The notes below the pieces were generated by a model that ran no database searches, had not been told where the DNA came from, and worked only from the letters and a program-made list of their open reading frames with translations. Below are positions 40,481-53,477 of a stretch of DNA of 64,000 nt, in pieces. Source of the stretch: Xanthomonas nasturtii. Lineage in GTDB: Bacteria; Pseudomonadota; Gammaproteobacteria; Xanthomonadales; Xanthomonadaceae. Every line of letters starts with the position of its first letter. The stretch's first letter is position 1. The stretch lies in assembly GCF_001660815.1 (NCBI RefSeq), contig NZ_LYMI01000078.1:95977-159976 (forward strand), given 5' to 3'. The position numbers and the translations under genes are program-made.

Positions 40481-40612
40481 CCGCGCGCTCGACCAACCTG
40501 GCTTTGACTGAAACCAACAAGATGTTGCACTCACCACTTGGCCGGCCGCTCGCAGCGACTTGCCTGCCGCCCCCGGCCAGGCGTGGCAGCAACACACCCT
40601 GCGGCGCTGCAC

Positions 40613-40641
40613 CTGACCGTAATCCGGTGGGGCAGTAGAAT
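40613..40641 (+). promoter_or_regulatory. Sigma-70 promoter of mtnB, possibly leaderless
   Basis: A -35-like CTGACC (40613-40618) is followed by a 17-base spacer and a -10-like TAGAAT (40636-40641). The mtnB ATG starts six bases after the -10 element, so the predicted transcription start falls at or next to the ATG and no ribosome site would be in the mRNA. Confidence 0.5.
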
Positions 40642-40647
40642 AGCTGC

Positions 40648-41301
40648 ATGAATGCGACCACTGCCCCCCTGCCCTATAGCGCCGCACGTCTGCACGAGCT
40701 GGCGCAGTTGTTGATCGCCAATATCCGCGAGCTGGCGCATGCCGGCTGGACGCCCGCGACCAGCAGCAACTTCTCCCATCGTCTGGACGAACAGCACGCC
40801 GCCATCACCGTCTCCGGCCGCGACAAGGGCCGCCTGGTCGAAGAAGACATCATGGTGGTGGATTTCGATGGCCTGGCCGTTGGCCGCCCGTTGCGCCCGT
40901 CTGCCGAAACCCTGCTGCACACCCAGCTGTATCGCCGGTTTCCGGAGATCGGCTGCGTGCTGCATACGCACTCGCCGGTGCAGACGATTGCCTCGCGCCT
41001 CTACGCCGGCACCGGCGTGATCCGCCTGGAAGGCTACGAACTGCTCAAGGCTTTCGAAGGCAACACCACCCACGAAACCGCGGTGGACGTGCCGGTGTTC
41101 GCCAACACCCAGGACATGCAGGTGCTGGCCGCGCAAGTGGACGCCTTGCTGGACAAACAGAGCATGTGGGGGTATCTCATCGAAGGACACGGCCTGTATG
41201 CCTGGGGCCGCAACATGGCCGAGGCACGCCGTCATCTGGAAGCGTTCGAATTCCTGCTGCATTGCGAACTCGAACTGCTGAAATTGCGCGGCACGCGCTG
41301 A
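40648..41301 (+). CDS. mtnB: Methylthioribulose-1-phosphate dehydratase
   Basis: A 217-residue class II aldolase-fold zinc enzyme that dehydrates 5-methylthioribulose-1-phosphate in methionine salvage. Landmarks are [13 protein letters not shown] (about 33-45), ITVSGRDKG, the zinc ligands in [10 protein letters not shown] (about 109-118) and the distal histidine in [10 protein letters not shown]. The length matches the family. The ATG at 40648 is directly downstream of a good promoter with no Shine-Dalgarno, so a leaderless mRNA is plausible. mtnD and mtnC follow in the same order as the pathway genes. Confidence 0.95.
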   Translation: MNATTAPLPYSAARLHELAQLLIANIRELAHAGWTPATSSNFSHRLDEQHAAITVSGRDKGRLVEEDIMVVDFDGLAVGRPLRPSAETLLHTQLYRRFPEIGCVLHTHSPVQTIASRLYAGTGVIRLEGYELLKAFEGNTTHETAVDVPVFANTQDMQVLAAQVDALLDKQSMWGYLIEGHGLYAWGRNMAEARRHLEAFEFLLHCELELLKLRGTR

Positions 41302-41336
41302 GCACCGCCCGTCCCCCATTCGTGAGCCAGACCGCC

Positions 41337-42604
<1,268 letters not shown>

Positions 42605-42619
42605 GCACGCTCGGTTGAC

Positions 42620-42651
42620 CGACCGCGCGCACCGTCGGGTGCGCGCGGTCG
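42620..42651 (+). terminator. Terminator-like hairpin after mtnC
   Basis: A perfect 14-bp stem (42620-42633 with 42638-42651) with a GTCG loop lies 16 bp after the mtnC stop. No T-run follows. Confidence 0.65.
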
Positions 42652-42788
42652 ATCTGTGGCGCTGCGTGAGCCGCTGGTACGTTAGCGCCTCGGACGTGGC
42701 ATCTATCTGCTGGGATGGTGGTCTGTGCTGCGATCGCTGCGCTCGGACGCTGCTCTGCCACTGTCTCTCCTGGACCTCGGCATTCTTC

Positions 42789-43770
42789 ATGTCGCTGCAT
42801 TTCCCTCCTGGATCAAATGCCTTGCTGCGAGGCCTCACGCTACTGATTGTCGTGGTTGCGCTAGTGGCCGGCTGCCATCCGGATGCCGGAGCTGCGTTGC
42901 CGGCTCAGGCAGCAGCTCGCCAGGACGAGGTAGATCCGGTCGATCAGGCCGCGCTTGCGCAAGCATTGAAAGCGCTGCAGCCGCAGCGCCCCGGCGTCAC
43001 CGATCTGTATGTGGTCGGCTTTGCCGGCGATGCCAGCGACGATGTGTTCCGCAACGAAACGCTCTACCTCAAGCAGTTGTTCGAGCAACGCTTCGCTGCG
43101 CGTGGGCACGTGGTCACCCTGGTCAACAACCCGGACAATCTGGGCGACCACCCGTACGCACCGCTGGCAACCTACGACAATCTGTACGACACGCTTGCCG
43201 CGATCGGCAAGCGCATGGATCGCAAGGAAGACGCGCTGCTGTTGTTCGTCACCACGCATGGCACCGAAGACCACAGCCTGTACGTGCAGGTGGACCAGAA
43301 CGAAGAGGACTTCATCAGCCCGCAGGACCTGCGCGCGGCACTGGACGATGCCGGCATCGACAATCGCATCATCGTGTTGTCGACCTGCTATTCGGGAGGC
43401 TTCATTCCCGCGTTGCGCTCGCCTCAGACGCTGATCCTCACCGCTGCGCGTGCCGACCGGCCCTCGTATTGCCAAGGCCGCCATCACCGCACGCGAGAAA
43501 CAGGAAGGCGAGTTGCCGTCGTTGCCGCAGCAGTCGCTGGGCAAACGCATCGCGCCGGTACTGGCACGTTGGCGCGCCGGCCTGCATGCAGGGCCCGCGG
43601 TTGCGTATCCGTATCCCCCGCTGGAGACGGATGCCCAGACGCAGCCGGACGCCGGTTCAACCACCAGTCCCGGCGACCCAGCGTTGGATAAGACGCCACG
43701 CTCACAGGCAGCCGCAGCCGCCGATGCATCGTCCAAGCCGCCGCTTGGGGCTGCGGCATCCAGTCGGTAA
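42789..43770 (+). pseudogene. C13/caspase-like lipoprotein peptidase, frame-disrupted
   Basis: The first ~225 residues look like an intact peptidase of the C13/caspase-like group: a lipoprotein signal peptide (VVALVAGC, Cys29), the catalytic His157 in FVTTHGTEDHSLYV and Cys200 in VLSTCYSGGF. Such enzymes are extracytoplasmic cysteine peptidases. After LTAARADRPS the frame changes: the expected continuation (R-I-A-K-A-A-I-T-A-R-E-K-Q) appears in the next frame from about 43466, and the original frame runs into TAA at 43689-43691. The usual segment between ADR and the RIA motif is also missing, so an internal deletion of perhaps tens of codons shifted the frame. The truncated protein retains both catalytic residues, so residual function cannot be excluded. 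Confidence 0.72.
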
Positions 43771-43905
43771 CCGCAGCGAATTGCTGAGACTAATTCTCAT
43801 TTCGTCAGCGCTGGCGCGGCATCGCTACACTCGCCCGGCCAGCCAGCACTTGCCAGCCAGCACCGATCTTCGCCAGCGCGCCAACGCCTGCCAGCCCGGA
43901 TCCCA

Positions 43906-43930
43906 AAACGCCTCCCATGTGGAGGCGTTT
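43906..43930. terminator. Bidirectional terminator-like hairpin
   Basis: A perfect 10-bp stem AAACGCCTCC/GGAGGCGTTT with a CATGT loop, A-rich on the left and T-rich on the right, lies between the disrupted peptidase gene and the convergent phosphoesterase gene. It could serve both strands. Confidence 0.75.
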
Positions 43931-44041
43931 GTGTGTATGGCAGTCAGGATGATGCTTTGCAGCCGACGCGGCGCCTCAAGACGGCGATACCGCAGCCGCG
44001 GGTGCCGGGTATCAACAAGACAACAGGTCACTGCCGTTGCT

Positions 44042-45628
44042 TCAAGGTTCGGCAGTTTGCAGGCGATACACGGTGCTGGCGCTGTACTGCCCGGTCGGCA
44101 GATTTGCGCGGACCTCGACCGTGTGTTCGCCCGCCTCCAGCGTGGTCGGCAATGCGCCGCGCCAGAGATGCGTGGACGGCGTGGCCTCCGGCGAGCGGTC
44201 GTAACCGCGTAGTGCATCGGCCGCATCGTCGCGCACGTTCTCTGCCAGCACGCGCGGATCGGCGCGCTCTACCCGCTTCATCGGCTGCCAGGCGCCGTTG
44301 TCGATGCGCATCTCCACCACGGTGTCGTCCCGGCCCATGAACACATTGGCGTAGATGCCCCACGCCGCATACGCGCCCTTACGCAGTACCTTGGGCGCCT
44401 GCAGCAGCAACTGCGCATCGTCGGCCGCGCGCGCGGCGTGATAGGCCAGCGTGTAGTCGCCGCTGGGTGCCACCTGCAGCACCGCATAGCCATTGGGGGT
44501 GCCGTCGCTCATGGTCGCATCGGGAATGCCGTCGGCATCCTTGACGCCCGACCAGAACGCACCGCAGGCCGCGCCCACGTTGTATTCATGCAACGGTTTG
44601 GCGCCCTGCCAGCCTTGGTCGGCCCCGTGATCGACCTGACGCTGGGTATGGCTGTGCCCGCTGAGCACCAGTACATGCGGAAACTCCTTCAACAGCGCAA
44701 ACAAGCGACTGCGATCGGCATGCCGGAAGGTTTCCTGTCCTGGCGCTGCATCGAACAATGGAATATGCATACCCAGCACCAGCAGGCGCTCGCGCGGCAA
44801 CTGCGCAAGATACGCCAGCAGGAACACGAATTGATCTTCGCGCAGTCCGCCCACATACGCCGGCTTAGCGCCGGGCGTATAGATCACATCGTCCAGAAAC
44901 ACGAAGCTGGCGTTGGCCTCTTCCACGGCATAGGTGTCCGGGCCGTAGACCGCACGCCAGCTGTCCAGCGACTGCGCATCGCCGCCGGCATCAAAGTTGA
45001 GATCGTGATTGCCCGGCACATGGAACCACGGCACGCCCAACTGCGTGGTGACCTTGTTCAACGCCGGGTACAGGCTCAGATCGTCGCTGACGATATCGCC
45101 CAGCGTGGTACCCAGCCTGGCGGCGGTCTTGCCGACGATCGGTGCGACGATGTCGCGCTGATAGTAGCCAACGTCGGCAAGGCTGGCGGTCTGGCTGTCG
45201 GCAAACACCAGCATCTGGAAGCCGTCGGCCGCGGCACTGGCGCGCGGGGTCAGCGCGAAATCCCAGTTGCGCGTGTTGCGGCCGGTTGCGGCGATACCCC
45301 CGTATTTGTGCTTGGCAGAGCCGCTCGGTGCGTAGTGGCGCCAGAACGCGGGCAAGCCGTCCGCAGCCGGCACGAAGCGGCGGTCGCCCGGCTTGATCAC
45401 GAATACGGTCTGCCCATCGCGCACCGGCAAGCGGTAGCGGCCTTGCGCATCGGTGCGCACCAGCTGCTCACCATCGGAGACGGTGACCTCTGCAATGCCC
45501 GGCTCATCGGCGCTGCGCCCGGCACGCCCATCGCGCTCTTCGTAGACGATGCCATCGACGATGGCGTCAGCCGCTTGCGCGGTTCCGGCAATCAGGCCCA
45601 GGGCGAATAAAGCAAAGCGAAACTGCAT
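44042..45628 (-). CDS. Secreted calcineurin-like phosphoesterase
   Basis: A 528-residue exported protein (signal peptide FALFALGLIAGTAQA). A carboxypeptidase-regulatory-like beta domain (about 25-110) precedes the metallophosphoesterase core, which has FADSQTA, LGDIVSDDLSLYP, HVPGNHDLNF and VLSGHSH motifs with the metal ligands of the family. A C-terminal beta domain (about 390-528) completes the MetallophosN-Metallophos-MetallophosC arrangement. The substrate is unknown; such enzymes often act on phosphodiesters outside the cytoplasm. ATG 45628 begins the signal peptide; a longer frame upstream has no support. Confidence 0.9.
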   Translation of the reverse strand: MQFRFALFALGLIAGTAQAADAIVDGIVYEERDGRAGRSADEPGIAEVTVSDGEQLVRTDAQGRYRLPVRDGQTVFVIKPGDRRFVPAADGLPAFWRHYAPSGSAKHKYGGIAATGRNTRNWDFALTPRASAAADGFQMLVFADSQTASLADVGYYQRDIVAPIVGKTAARLGTTLGDIVSDDLSLYPALNKVTTQLGVPWFHVPGNHDLNFDAGGDAQSLDSWRAVYGPDTYAVEEANASFVFLDDVIYTPGAKPAYVGGLREDQFVFLLAYLAQLPRERLLVLGMHIPLFDAAPGQETFRHADRSRLFALLKEFPHVLVLSGHSHTQRQVDHGADQGWQGAKPLHEYNVGAACGAFWSGVKDADGIPDATMSDGTPNGYAVLQVAPSGDYTLAYHAARAADDAQLLLQAPKVLRKGAYAAWGIYANVFMGRDDTVVEMRIDNGAWQPMKRVERADPRVLAENVRDDAADALRGYDRSPEATPSTHLWRGALPTTLEAGEHTVEVRANLPTGQYSASTVYRLQTAEP

Positions 45629-45722
45629 GGGTGTTCCCGCGCGAAGATCAGCGAAGTGTACCCGTGGTGGCGTAGCACACGATGCAGGTTCGAGCGCCGA
45701 GAGACACACAACGACAAATCCC

Positions 45723-45792
45723 TGTAGGAGCGCCCTGGGGCGCGATGCGGCATTCCCGCTAACGCCGCATCGCGCGCCAGGGCGCTCCTACA
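45723..45792. repeat. REP-like palindrome (TGTAGGAGCGC...)
   Basis: A long imperfect inverted repeat: 45723-45751 pairs with 45764-45792 (TGTAGGAGCGCCCTGG on the left, CCAGGGCGCTCCTACA on the right) with a 12-base loop. TGTAGGAGCG-type REP units are widespread in Pseudomonas and Xanthomonas. It lies between the his operon end and the phosphoesterase gene and may stabilise or end transcripts. Confidence 0.8.
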
Positions 45793-45800
45793 AAGCCACT

Positions 45801-46421
45801 TTACTTGTGCCGCGATTCCAGCAAGGCCGTCGCATCGCCAAGGCCCAGCCCGCGTGCGTGCAACAGCACGATCAGGTGATACAGCAGATCGGCCGATTCG
45901 CCGAGCAACTCCGCGTCGCCCTGCACCACGCCGGCCAGCGCGGTTTCCACGCCCTCCTCGCCCACTTTCTGCGCGATGCGGCGGATGCCGTCCTCGAACA
46001 GCTTGGTGGTGTAGCTGCCGAGCGGGCGTTCGCGCTCGCGCTCGGCCACCAGTGCATCCAGGCTGCCCAAAAACTGCCCCGGCGCAGTGGGGAAGCAGCT
46101 GGTGCGGCCCAGGTGGCAGGTCGGGCCATGGGGGCGTGCCTGCACCAGCAGCGTGTCGGCATCGCAATCGGTCTCGATCGACACCACGCGCAGCACGTTC
46201 CCCGAGCTCTCGCCCTTGGTCCACAAGCGCTGCTTGCTGCGACTGAAGAAGGTGACTTCGCCGCGCTGCTGCGTGACCGCCAGCGCTTCGGCATTCATGT
46301 AGCCCAGCATCAACACGCGCAGGTTGTCGGCGTCCTGCACGATCACCGGCAACAGACCGTCGCCCTTGCTCCAGTCCAGCGCTGCGAGCGCATCGCCGCC
46401 TGCCACCTCGTTACTGCCCAT
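45801..46421 (-). CDS. hisI: Phosphoribosyl-AMP cyclohydrolase / phosphoribosyl-ATP pyrophosphatase
   Basis: A 206-residue bifunctional enzyme of histidine synthesis. The N-terminal cyclohydrolase has [14 protein letters not shown] and the metal-binding [10 protein letters not shown] and CHLGRTSCF. The C-terminal pyrophosphatase part has [11 protein letters not shown] near residue 160. ATG 46421 overlaps the hisF 3' end by 11 bp. It is the last gene of the his operon, before a REP element. Confidence 0.96.
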   Translation of the reverse strand: MGSNEVAGGDALAALDWSKGDGLLPVIVQDADNLRVLMLGYMNAEALAVTQQRGEVTFFSRSKQRLWTKGESSGNVLRVVSIETDCDADTLLVQARPHGPTCHLGRTSCFPTAPGQFLGSLDALVAERERERPLGSYTTKLFEDGIRRIAQKVGEEGVETALAGVVQGDAELLGESADLLYHLIVLLHARGLGLGDATALLESRHK

Positions 46422-47187
46422 CGCGTACCTCGATCTGTTGCGCGCGCAAGAATTGCTTGAGTTGCGGAATTGGAATCGCACCGCTGTGAAACACGCTGGC
46501 CGCCAGCGCGCCATCCACATCGGCCTGGTCGAACACGTCGGCAAAATGCTGCATCTCGCCGGCGCCACCGGAGGCGATCAACGGCACCCGGCATAGCGCG
46601 CGCACCTGACGCAGCTGCGCAATGTCGTAGCCGCGGCGCACGCCGTCGTTGTCCATGCAATTGAGCACGATTTCGCCCGCGCCCAGACGCTGCGCTTCGG
46701 CCACCCAGTCCAGCGTGCGCATCGGCAGCGCCTGGGTCTTGCTCGGGTCGCCGGTGTAGCGGCGCACGCGCCACTGGCCGTCTTGTTCGCGGATGGAATC
46801 GATGCCCACCACCACGCATTGCACGCCGAAGGCATCGGCCAGCTCGGAAATCAATTGCGGGCGACCTAACGCAGGCGAGTTGATCGAAATCTTGTCGGCA
46901 CCGGCGTGCAGCACCGCACGCGCCGTTTCCACATCGCCAATACCGCCAGCAACGCAGAACGGGATATCGATCAGCCGCGCCACGCGTTCCACCCAGGTGT
47001 AGTCGACCGAGCGCCCTTCCGGGCTGGCACCGATATCGTAGAACACCAGCTCGTCGGCACCTTGTGCGCGATAGCGCAACGCCAGCTCGACGATGTCGCC
47101 CATATCGATATGGTCGCGGAACTTGACGCCCTTGACCACGCGACCATCGCGCACGTCCAGGCACGGAATGATGCGGCGGCTCAGCAT
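46411..47187 (-). CDS. hisF: Imidazole glycerol phosphate synthase subunit HisF
   Basis: A 258-residue (beta/alpha)8 barrel that closes the imidazole ring using ammonia from HisH. Start [20 protein letters not shown] with the catalytic Asp near 11. Phosphate-site motifs are [11 protein letters not shown] and [11 protein letters not shown], and the second catalytic Asp is in [13 protein letters not shown] 47187 overlaps hisA by 7 bp. Confidence 0.97.
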   Translation of the reverse strand: MLSRRIIPCLDVRDGRVVKGVKFRDHIDMGDIVELALRYRAQGADELVFYDIGASPEGRSVDYTWVERVARLIDIPFCVAGGIGDVETARAVLHAGADKISINSPALGRPQLISELADAFGVQCVVVGIDSIREQDGQWRVRRYTGDPSKTQALPMRTLDWVAEAQRLGAGEIVLNCMDNDGVRRGYDIAQLRQVRALCRVPLIASGGAGEMQHFADVFDQADVDGALAASVFHSGAIPIPQLKQFLRAQQIEVRDGQ

Positions 47188-47915
47188 GCCAGTGCCTCTT
47201 TCAACGCAAGATGTCCTTCCAGCAAGGCCTTGCCGAGTACGATGCCGGCGCAACCCGCGGCCTTGGCGGCAGCGACATCGGCCAGATTGCGCGCGCCGCC
47301 GGAGACCTGCACCTGCAACTGCGGGGTCAATGTGCGCAGATGCGCGTACAGCGCCATGTTAGGACCAGACAACATGCCGTCGCGGGCGATATCGGTACAG
47401 AGCAGATGCTGCAGGCCGGCCTGCGCGTAACGCACGGCCAGCTGATCCAAGGTAGCGTCGGCGGATTCGGTCCAGCCGTGCACCGGCAGTTGCCAAACAC
47501 CCGCTGCGTCCTGGCGCGTGTCCAGCGCGATGGTCAGGCGATCGGCACCGAATTCCTGCAGCCAGGCAATGACGGTCGCGCTCTCGCGCACTGCCAGCGA
47601 CCCAATCACCACGCGTGCAGCGCCCGCATCGAGGATGCGCGCCACATCGTCGCGTGAGCGTACGCCGCCGCCGGTCTGCACGTGCAGACCTGTGGCACAC
47701 GCGATCTCGTCAAGCGTGGCAGCCAGGGTGTAGCCGCCCGCCTTTGCCGCATCCAGATCGACCAGATGCATCCACTGCGCGCCGGCTTCGGCAAATGCCT
47801 GTGCGCGCGGCAGCACATCGTCGCCGTACTGCGTTTCACGCGCGTAATCGCCTTGCAGCAACCGCACCACGCGGCCGTTGCGGATATCCAGCGCCGGGTA
47901 AACGGTGAAACTCAT
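47181..47915 (-). CDS. hisA: ProFAR isomerase HisA
   Basis: A 244-residue barrel enzyme that isomerises the aminoaldose ProFAR to the aminoketose. Catalytic Asp8 in [12 protein letters not shown], phosphate motifs [12 protein letters not shown] and [12 protein letters not shown], and the second catalytic Asp in [13 protein letters not shown] 47915 overlaps the hisH 3' end by four bases (ATGG/TGA region), continuing the coupled operon. Confidence 0.97.
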   Translation of the reverse strand: MSFTVYPALDIRNGRVVRLLQGDYARETQYGDDVLPRAQAFAEAGAQWMHLVDLDAAKAGGYTLAATLDEIACATGLHVQTGGGVRSRDDVARILDAGAARVVIGSLAVRESATVIAWLQEFGADRLTIALDTRQDAAGVWQLPVHGWTESADATLDQLAVRYAQAGLQHLLCTDIARDGMLSGPNMALYAHLRTLTPQLQVQVSGGARNLADVAAAKAAGCAGIVLGKALLEGHLALKEALAC

Positions 47916-48514
47916 GGGAAACTCATCTCAAGAAAATTGCGCAGGATGCGTGCACCGGTGTCGGCCGAACGCTCGGGGTGGAACTGCGCGCCGCAGCGCA
48001 GGCCGTGCTGCACCACTGCGGTAAACAGCCCGCCGTGATCGCAGGCGGCCACGGTGTCGGCCGTTACCGGCGCAGCGTAGCCATGCACGAAATAGGCACT
48101 CGCACGTTCGGGTAGGCCGGCCAGCAGCGCGGATTCGCGCATCGGCACCAGCTGATTCCAGCCCATGTGCGGCACGCGAATCCCAAGCGCGGGCGTCATG
48201 TGGCGCACGATGCCCGGCAGCAGGCCGAGGCAATCGACATCGCCTTCTTCGGAATGTTCGAACAGCAATTGCATGCCCAGGCAGATGCCGATCAACGGCA
48301 CCTGCAGTTGCCGCAATGGTTCGACCAGGCCCTGCGCGCGCAGGCGCGACATCGCCTCGGGCGCGGCGCCGACCCCGGGCAGGATCACCCGCTGCGCGCT
48401 TTGCAGCCCTGCTGCATCGCGCACCACGCGCGCTTCCACGCCCAGCCTTTCCAACGCGTAACGCACCGAGCCCAGATTGGCGCCGCCGGCATCGATCAAC
48501 GCAACATCGGTCAT
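47912..48514 (-). CDS. hisH: Imidazole glycerol phosphate synthase glutaminase HisH
   Basis: A 200-residue class I glutaminase that feeds ammonia to HisF. The nucleophile Cys is in [11 protein letters not shown] (about 80) and the His/Glu pair in AQFHPERS near residue 180. ATG 48514 overlaps the hisB stop as ATGA. A longer open frame upstream is antisense-like and not used. Confidence 0.96.
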   Translation of the reverse strand: MTDVALIDAGGANLGSVRYALERLGVEARVVRDAAGLQSAQRVILPGVGAAPEAMSRLRAQGLVEPLRQLQVPLIGICLGMQLLFEHSEEGDVDCLGLLPGIVRHMTPALGIRVPHMGWNQLVPMRESALLAGLPERASAYFVHGYAAPVTADTVAACDHGGLFTAVVQHGLRCGAQFHPERSADTGARILRNFLEMSFP

Positions 48515-49638
48515 AGCGCGCCCTTGGTGGTTGGCAAGGCGGTGCCTTCGCGACGGATCGCCTGACGCAGCGCACGCGCCAAGGCCTTGAAACAGGCTTC
48601 GACCTTGTGGTGATCGTTTTCGCCGCGCACGCTCAGGTGCAGGTTCAAGCCCGATGCATCGCAGATCGAACGGAAGAAGTGCGGCACCAGTTCGGTGGGC
48701 ATGTCGCCCACGCGCTCGCGCTTGAACTCGCCGTCGAACACGAAGTACGGCCGGCCGCTGAAATCCAGCGCAGCACTGGCGATGGTTTCGTCCATCGGCA
48801 GCGTAAAGCCGTGCTGCGCGGTGTCGCCAGCCACGCGCCACGGGCTGCTTTCGGGATCAAAACCATAGCGGCCGATGCCGCGCTTGTCGCCCAGGGCTTC
48901 GCGCAGGGCCTGGCCAAGGGCAAGGCCGGTGTCTTCGATGGTGTGGTGCTCATCGATCTGCAGATCGCCTTCGGCGCGGATGTCCAGCGCAAAGCCGCCG
49001 TGCTTGCCGATCTGTTCCAGCATATGGTCGAAGAACGGCAGCCCGGTGGCGGTTTTTGGTTCGGCCACGCGATCCAGATCCAGCTCGACGCGGATTTTGG
49101 TTTCCTTGGTATTGCGCTGGACCACCGCACGGCGCGGTGCATCGGCCAGTTCGTGCGCGATGCCGGACCAATCCCACTCACCACCGAACTCATCGGTGCG
49201 CAGCTGGAAACCACGAATATTGAGGTTCTGCGCGAACTGGATGTCGGTGATACGGTCGCCCACCATCGCCGAGCGCGCCCAGTCGATCGTGCGGTCCTGC
49301 AGATACGGCACCATCAGGCCGACGCCGGGTTTGCGCGTGGGTGCGTTGTCGGCCGGCCAGCTGCAATCGATCAGCACTTCGCGGAACTCGATGCCCTGGC
49401 TGGCGAAGACCTGCAGCATCAAATTGTTGGGGCCGTCGAACGAGGCTTGTGGATAGCTTTCGCTGCCCAGACCATCCTGATTGCTGACGATGACGAATTG
49501 ATAGCCGGCATCGCGCAACTTGAGCATCGCCGGAATCACATTGTCGACGAAGCGCAGTTTTTCGTAGGCGTCGATCTGGTAATCGGCCGGCTCGGTGATC
49601 AGCGTGCCGTCGCGGTCGACGAAAAGAATCGGAGTCAT
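48511..49638 (-). CDS. hisB: Bifunctional histidinol-phosphatase / imidazoleglycerol-phosphate dehydratase
   Basis: A 375-residue fusion enzyme as in enterobacteria. The N-terminal HAD phosphatase has DRDGT (Asp8, Asp10), IVSNQDGLG and [10 protein letters not shown]. The C-terminal dehydratase begins near residue 175 (IRVELDLDR) with metal sites [15 protein letters not shown] and [12 protein letters not shown] 49638 overlaps the hisC stop. Confidence 0.97.
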   Translation of the reverse strand: MTPILFVDRDGTLITEPADYQIDAYEKLRFVDNVIPAMLKLRDAGYQFVIVSNQDGLGSESYPQASFDGPNNLMLQVFASQGIEFREVLIDCSWPADNAPTRKPGVGLMVPYLQDRTIDWARSAMVGDRITDIQFAQNLNIRGFQLRTDEFGGEWDWSGIAHELADAPRRAVVQRNTKETKIRVELDLDRVAEPKTATGLPFFDHMLEQIGKHGGFALDIRAEGDLQIDEHHTIEDTGLALGQALREALGDKRGIGRYGFDPESSPWRVAGDTAQHGFTLPMDETIASAALDFSGRPYFVFDGEFKRERVGDMPTELVPHFFRSICDASGLNLHLSVRGENDHHKVEACFKALARALRQAIRREGTALPTTKGAL

Positions 49639-50722
49639 GCGGCGGCCTCCTGCGTGCGCTGCAGCGCGCTCAGCACGCGCGCGTTCTGTTCGTGCGTGCC
49701 CAAGGTGATGCGCAGTGCATCGGATAGTTGCGGCACCGCGCGTTGGTCGCGCACCACCACTCCGGCCTCCAGCAGCGCCTGGAACGCGGCTTCGGCATCG
49801 TGGAAACGTACCAGCAGGAAGTTGCCCTGCGAGGGATACACCTGCCGCACGCCGCGCAGTTGTGCCAGCGCGTTGTGCATGCGCTCGCGTTCGGTGCGGA
49901 TCTCGGCGATGCGGCGCTGGGTGACTTCCAGCGCTGGCGCGGACAAGGCCTGCTCGGCCATTGCCGCGCATGGCGTCGGCACCGGATACGGCGCCTGGCA
50001 GCGGCGCAGCAACGCGATCAACTCGGCATTGGCGATCAGCGTGCCGATACGCGCAGCCGCCAGCGCGTGCGCCTTGGAGAGCGTACGCAGCACAGCGAGA
50101 TTGTCGTAACGCGCAAGCAAGCTCACTGCCGACGGCACATCGGAGAACTCGCCGTAGGCTTCATCGACCACCACCAGAGCCTTGCCTTGCAAGGCCTGCA
50201 AGGCGGTTTCGATGTCTTCGAGGCTGATCGCCGAACCGGCCGGGTTGGAAGGCGAACACAGGAACACCAACTTGGCACGCGAGGCCAAAGCTGCCTCCAC
50301 GATTGCCGGGATATCCGCATGGAAACCGTCGGGCCCATCGACCAGCGGCACTTCTAGCAACGGCGCGTTCTGCAGGCGTGCGCACACGGCATACATGCCG
50401 AACACCGGCGGCGTCACCACCACCGCATCGCGCTCCGGCACGCACAGCCCACGCACCAGCAGATCGATCGCCTCGTCGCTGCCGCGGCCGATCAGCAGCT
50501 GCTCTGGCGCGCAGCCGTACACGCTCGCCAACGCGCTGCGCAAACCCTTGGGCTGCGGATCCGGATAGCGCCGCGTGCTGGCGCCCGGGTCGGCCGGATT
50601 TCCCCACGCGGACTCGTTGGCGTTGAGCCAGACATCCCCCTGCAACGCGCTGGTACGCGCCGACGAATATCCCGCAAATGCGCGCAGATCTTCGCGCACC
50701 AACTCCAGAACCGATGCGGTGC

Positions 50723-50726
<4 letters not shown>
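49635..50726 (-). CDS. hisC: Histidinol-phosphate aminotransferase
   Basis: A 363-residue PLP enzyme converting imidazole acetol phosphate to histidinol phosphate. Landmarks are [10 protein letters not shown] near the N-terminus, [33 protein letters not shown] and the PLP lysine in [19 protein letters not shown] 50726 overlaps the hisD stop (ATGA). The upstream extension of the frame is not gene-like. Confidence 0.97.
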
Positions 50727-52938
<2,212 letters not shown>

Positions 52939-53265
52939 TCAGTGGGATTCGACAGGGCGCGACGACTGCTCGCGCAGGGCCTCGGCATAGCCGCCGGCGC
53001 CATGATCCAGCGTGCGTGCAACGCGCCCGATGGTGGTCACGCTGACCTGGGTCAGCTCGTGGATTTCGCGATACGGCACGCCCTTGACCAGCAAGGGCAC
53101 CACCCGCCAGCGGTCGGCCATGGCTTCCAGTTCGGCGGGCGTGCACAGATCACGCAGAAAGGCCTCGACTGCGCCGGGCTCGCTCAGGCAGGCCAGCGCA
53201 TCGGCCAGCATCTTGAGCGAGGCGGCGACATCGGTACTTTCGCGGGGGGCAGGTCGTTGTTTCAT
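52939..53265 (-). CDS. TrpR/YerC-like DNA-binding regulator at the head of the his operon
   Basis: A 108-residue protein of the TrpR/YerC-YecD superfamily. The helix-turn-helix region runs through LTPAELEAMADRWRVVPLLVKGVPYREIHELTQVSVTTIGRVARTL (about 40-85); SVTTIGRV is the recognition helix as in TrpR. It is the first gene of the his operon (9 bp before hisG) and a perfect 13-bp palindrome sits just before its ATG at 53265, so autoregulation and control of his genes are likely. Related proteins are known at this spot in Xanthomonadaceae. The ligand (histidine or tryptophan) is not evident. Confidence 0.9.
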   Translation of the reverse strand: MKQRPAPRESTDVAASLKMLADALACLSEPGAVEAFLRDLCTPAELEAMADRWRVVPLLVKGVPYREIHELTQVSVTTIGRVARTLDHGAGGYAEALREQSSRPVESH

Positions 53266-53302
53266 TGCGTTAATGTAATAGCGTGTTAGTACATTAACGC
53301 AA
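53265..53302 (-). promoter_or_regulatory. Palindromic operator in front of the his operon
   Basis: A perfect 13-bp inverted repeat: 53265-53277 with 53290-53302, 12 bases between arms (TTGCGTTAATGTA on the minus strand and its complement). The arms overlap TTGCGT and TATTAC/TACATT, possible -35 and -10 elements, and the downstream arm touches the ATG. This looks like the binding site of the TrpR-like protein. Inferred. Confidence 0.65.
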
Positions 53303-53374
53303 ACGGCATCGATTGGACAAGCCTGGAGCCGTCGAAGCGTTCAGTGAACCCGTGCACGTAACGATGCCGAAAAT

Positions 53375-53410
53375 GAAAACCCACCGACGCCAGGGCGTCA
53401 GTGGGCTTTC
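53375..53410 (-). terminator. Terminator downstream of hisS
   Basis: An imperfect stem of 16 positions (53375-53390 with 53395-53410, two mismatches, CAGG loop) is followed on the minus strand by a TCATTTTC tail. It separates hisS from the his operon. Confidence 0.65.
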
Positions 53411-53477
53411 GGTTGTGCTGCATGGACTACCGCGATCTCGACCGCCGGACGGCTGCCCGCCGTCCACACCGGTCGGC

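Larger units (their letters stand above)
40017..40647. other. Intergenic region with an inverted pair of repeat elements
   Basis: About 630 bp without a gene, between the second permease and mtnB. It holds two copies of an ~80-bp palindrome-containing element in opposite orientation and, at its end, the mtnB promoter. Confidence 0.65.

Noticed and set aside
48607..50109. 500-residue plus-strand frame opposite hisB/hisC
   Set aside because: Spans two real genes and their junction; shadow frame.
53303..53477. His attenuator leader peptide before the his operon
   Set aside because: I looked for a run of His codons between hisS and the TrpR-like gene and saw none. A palindrome suggests repressor control instead.
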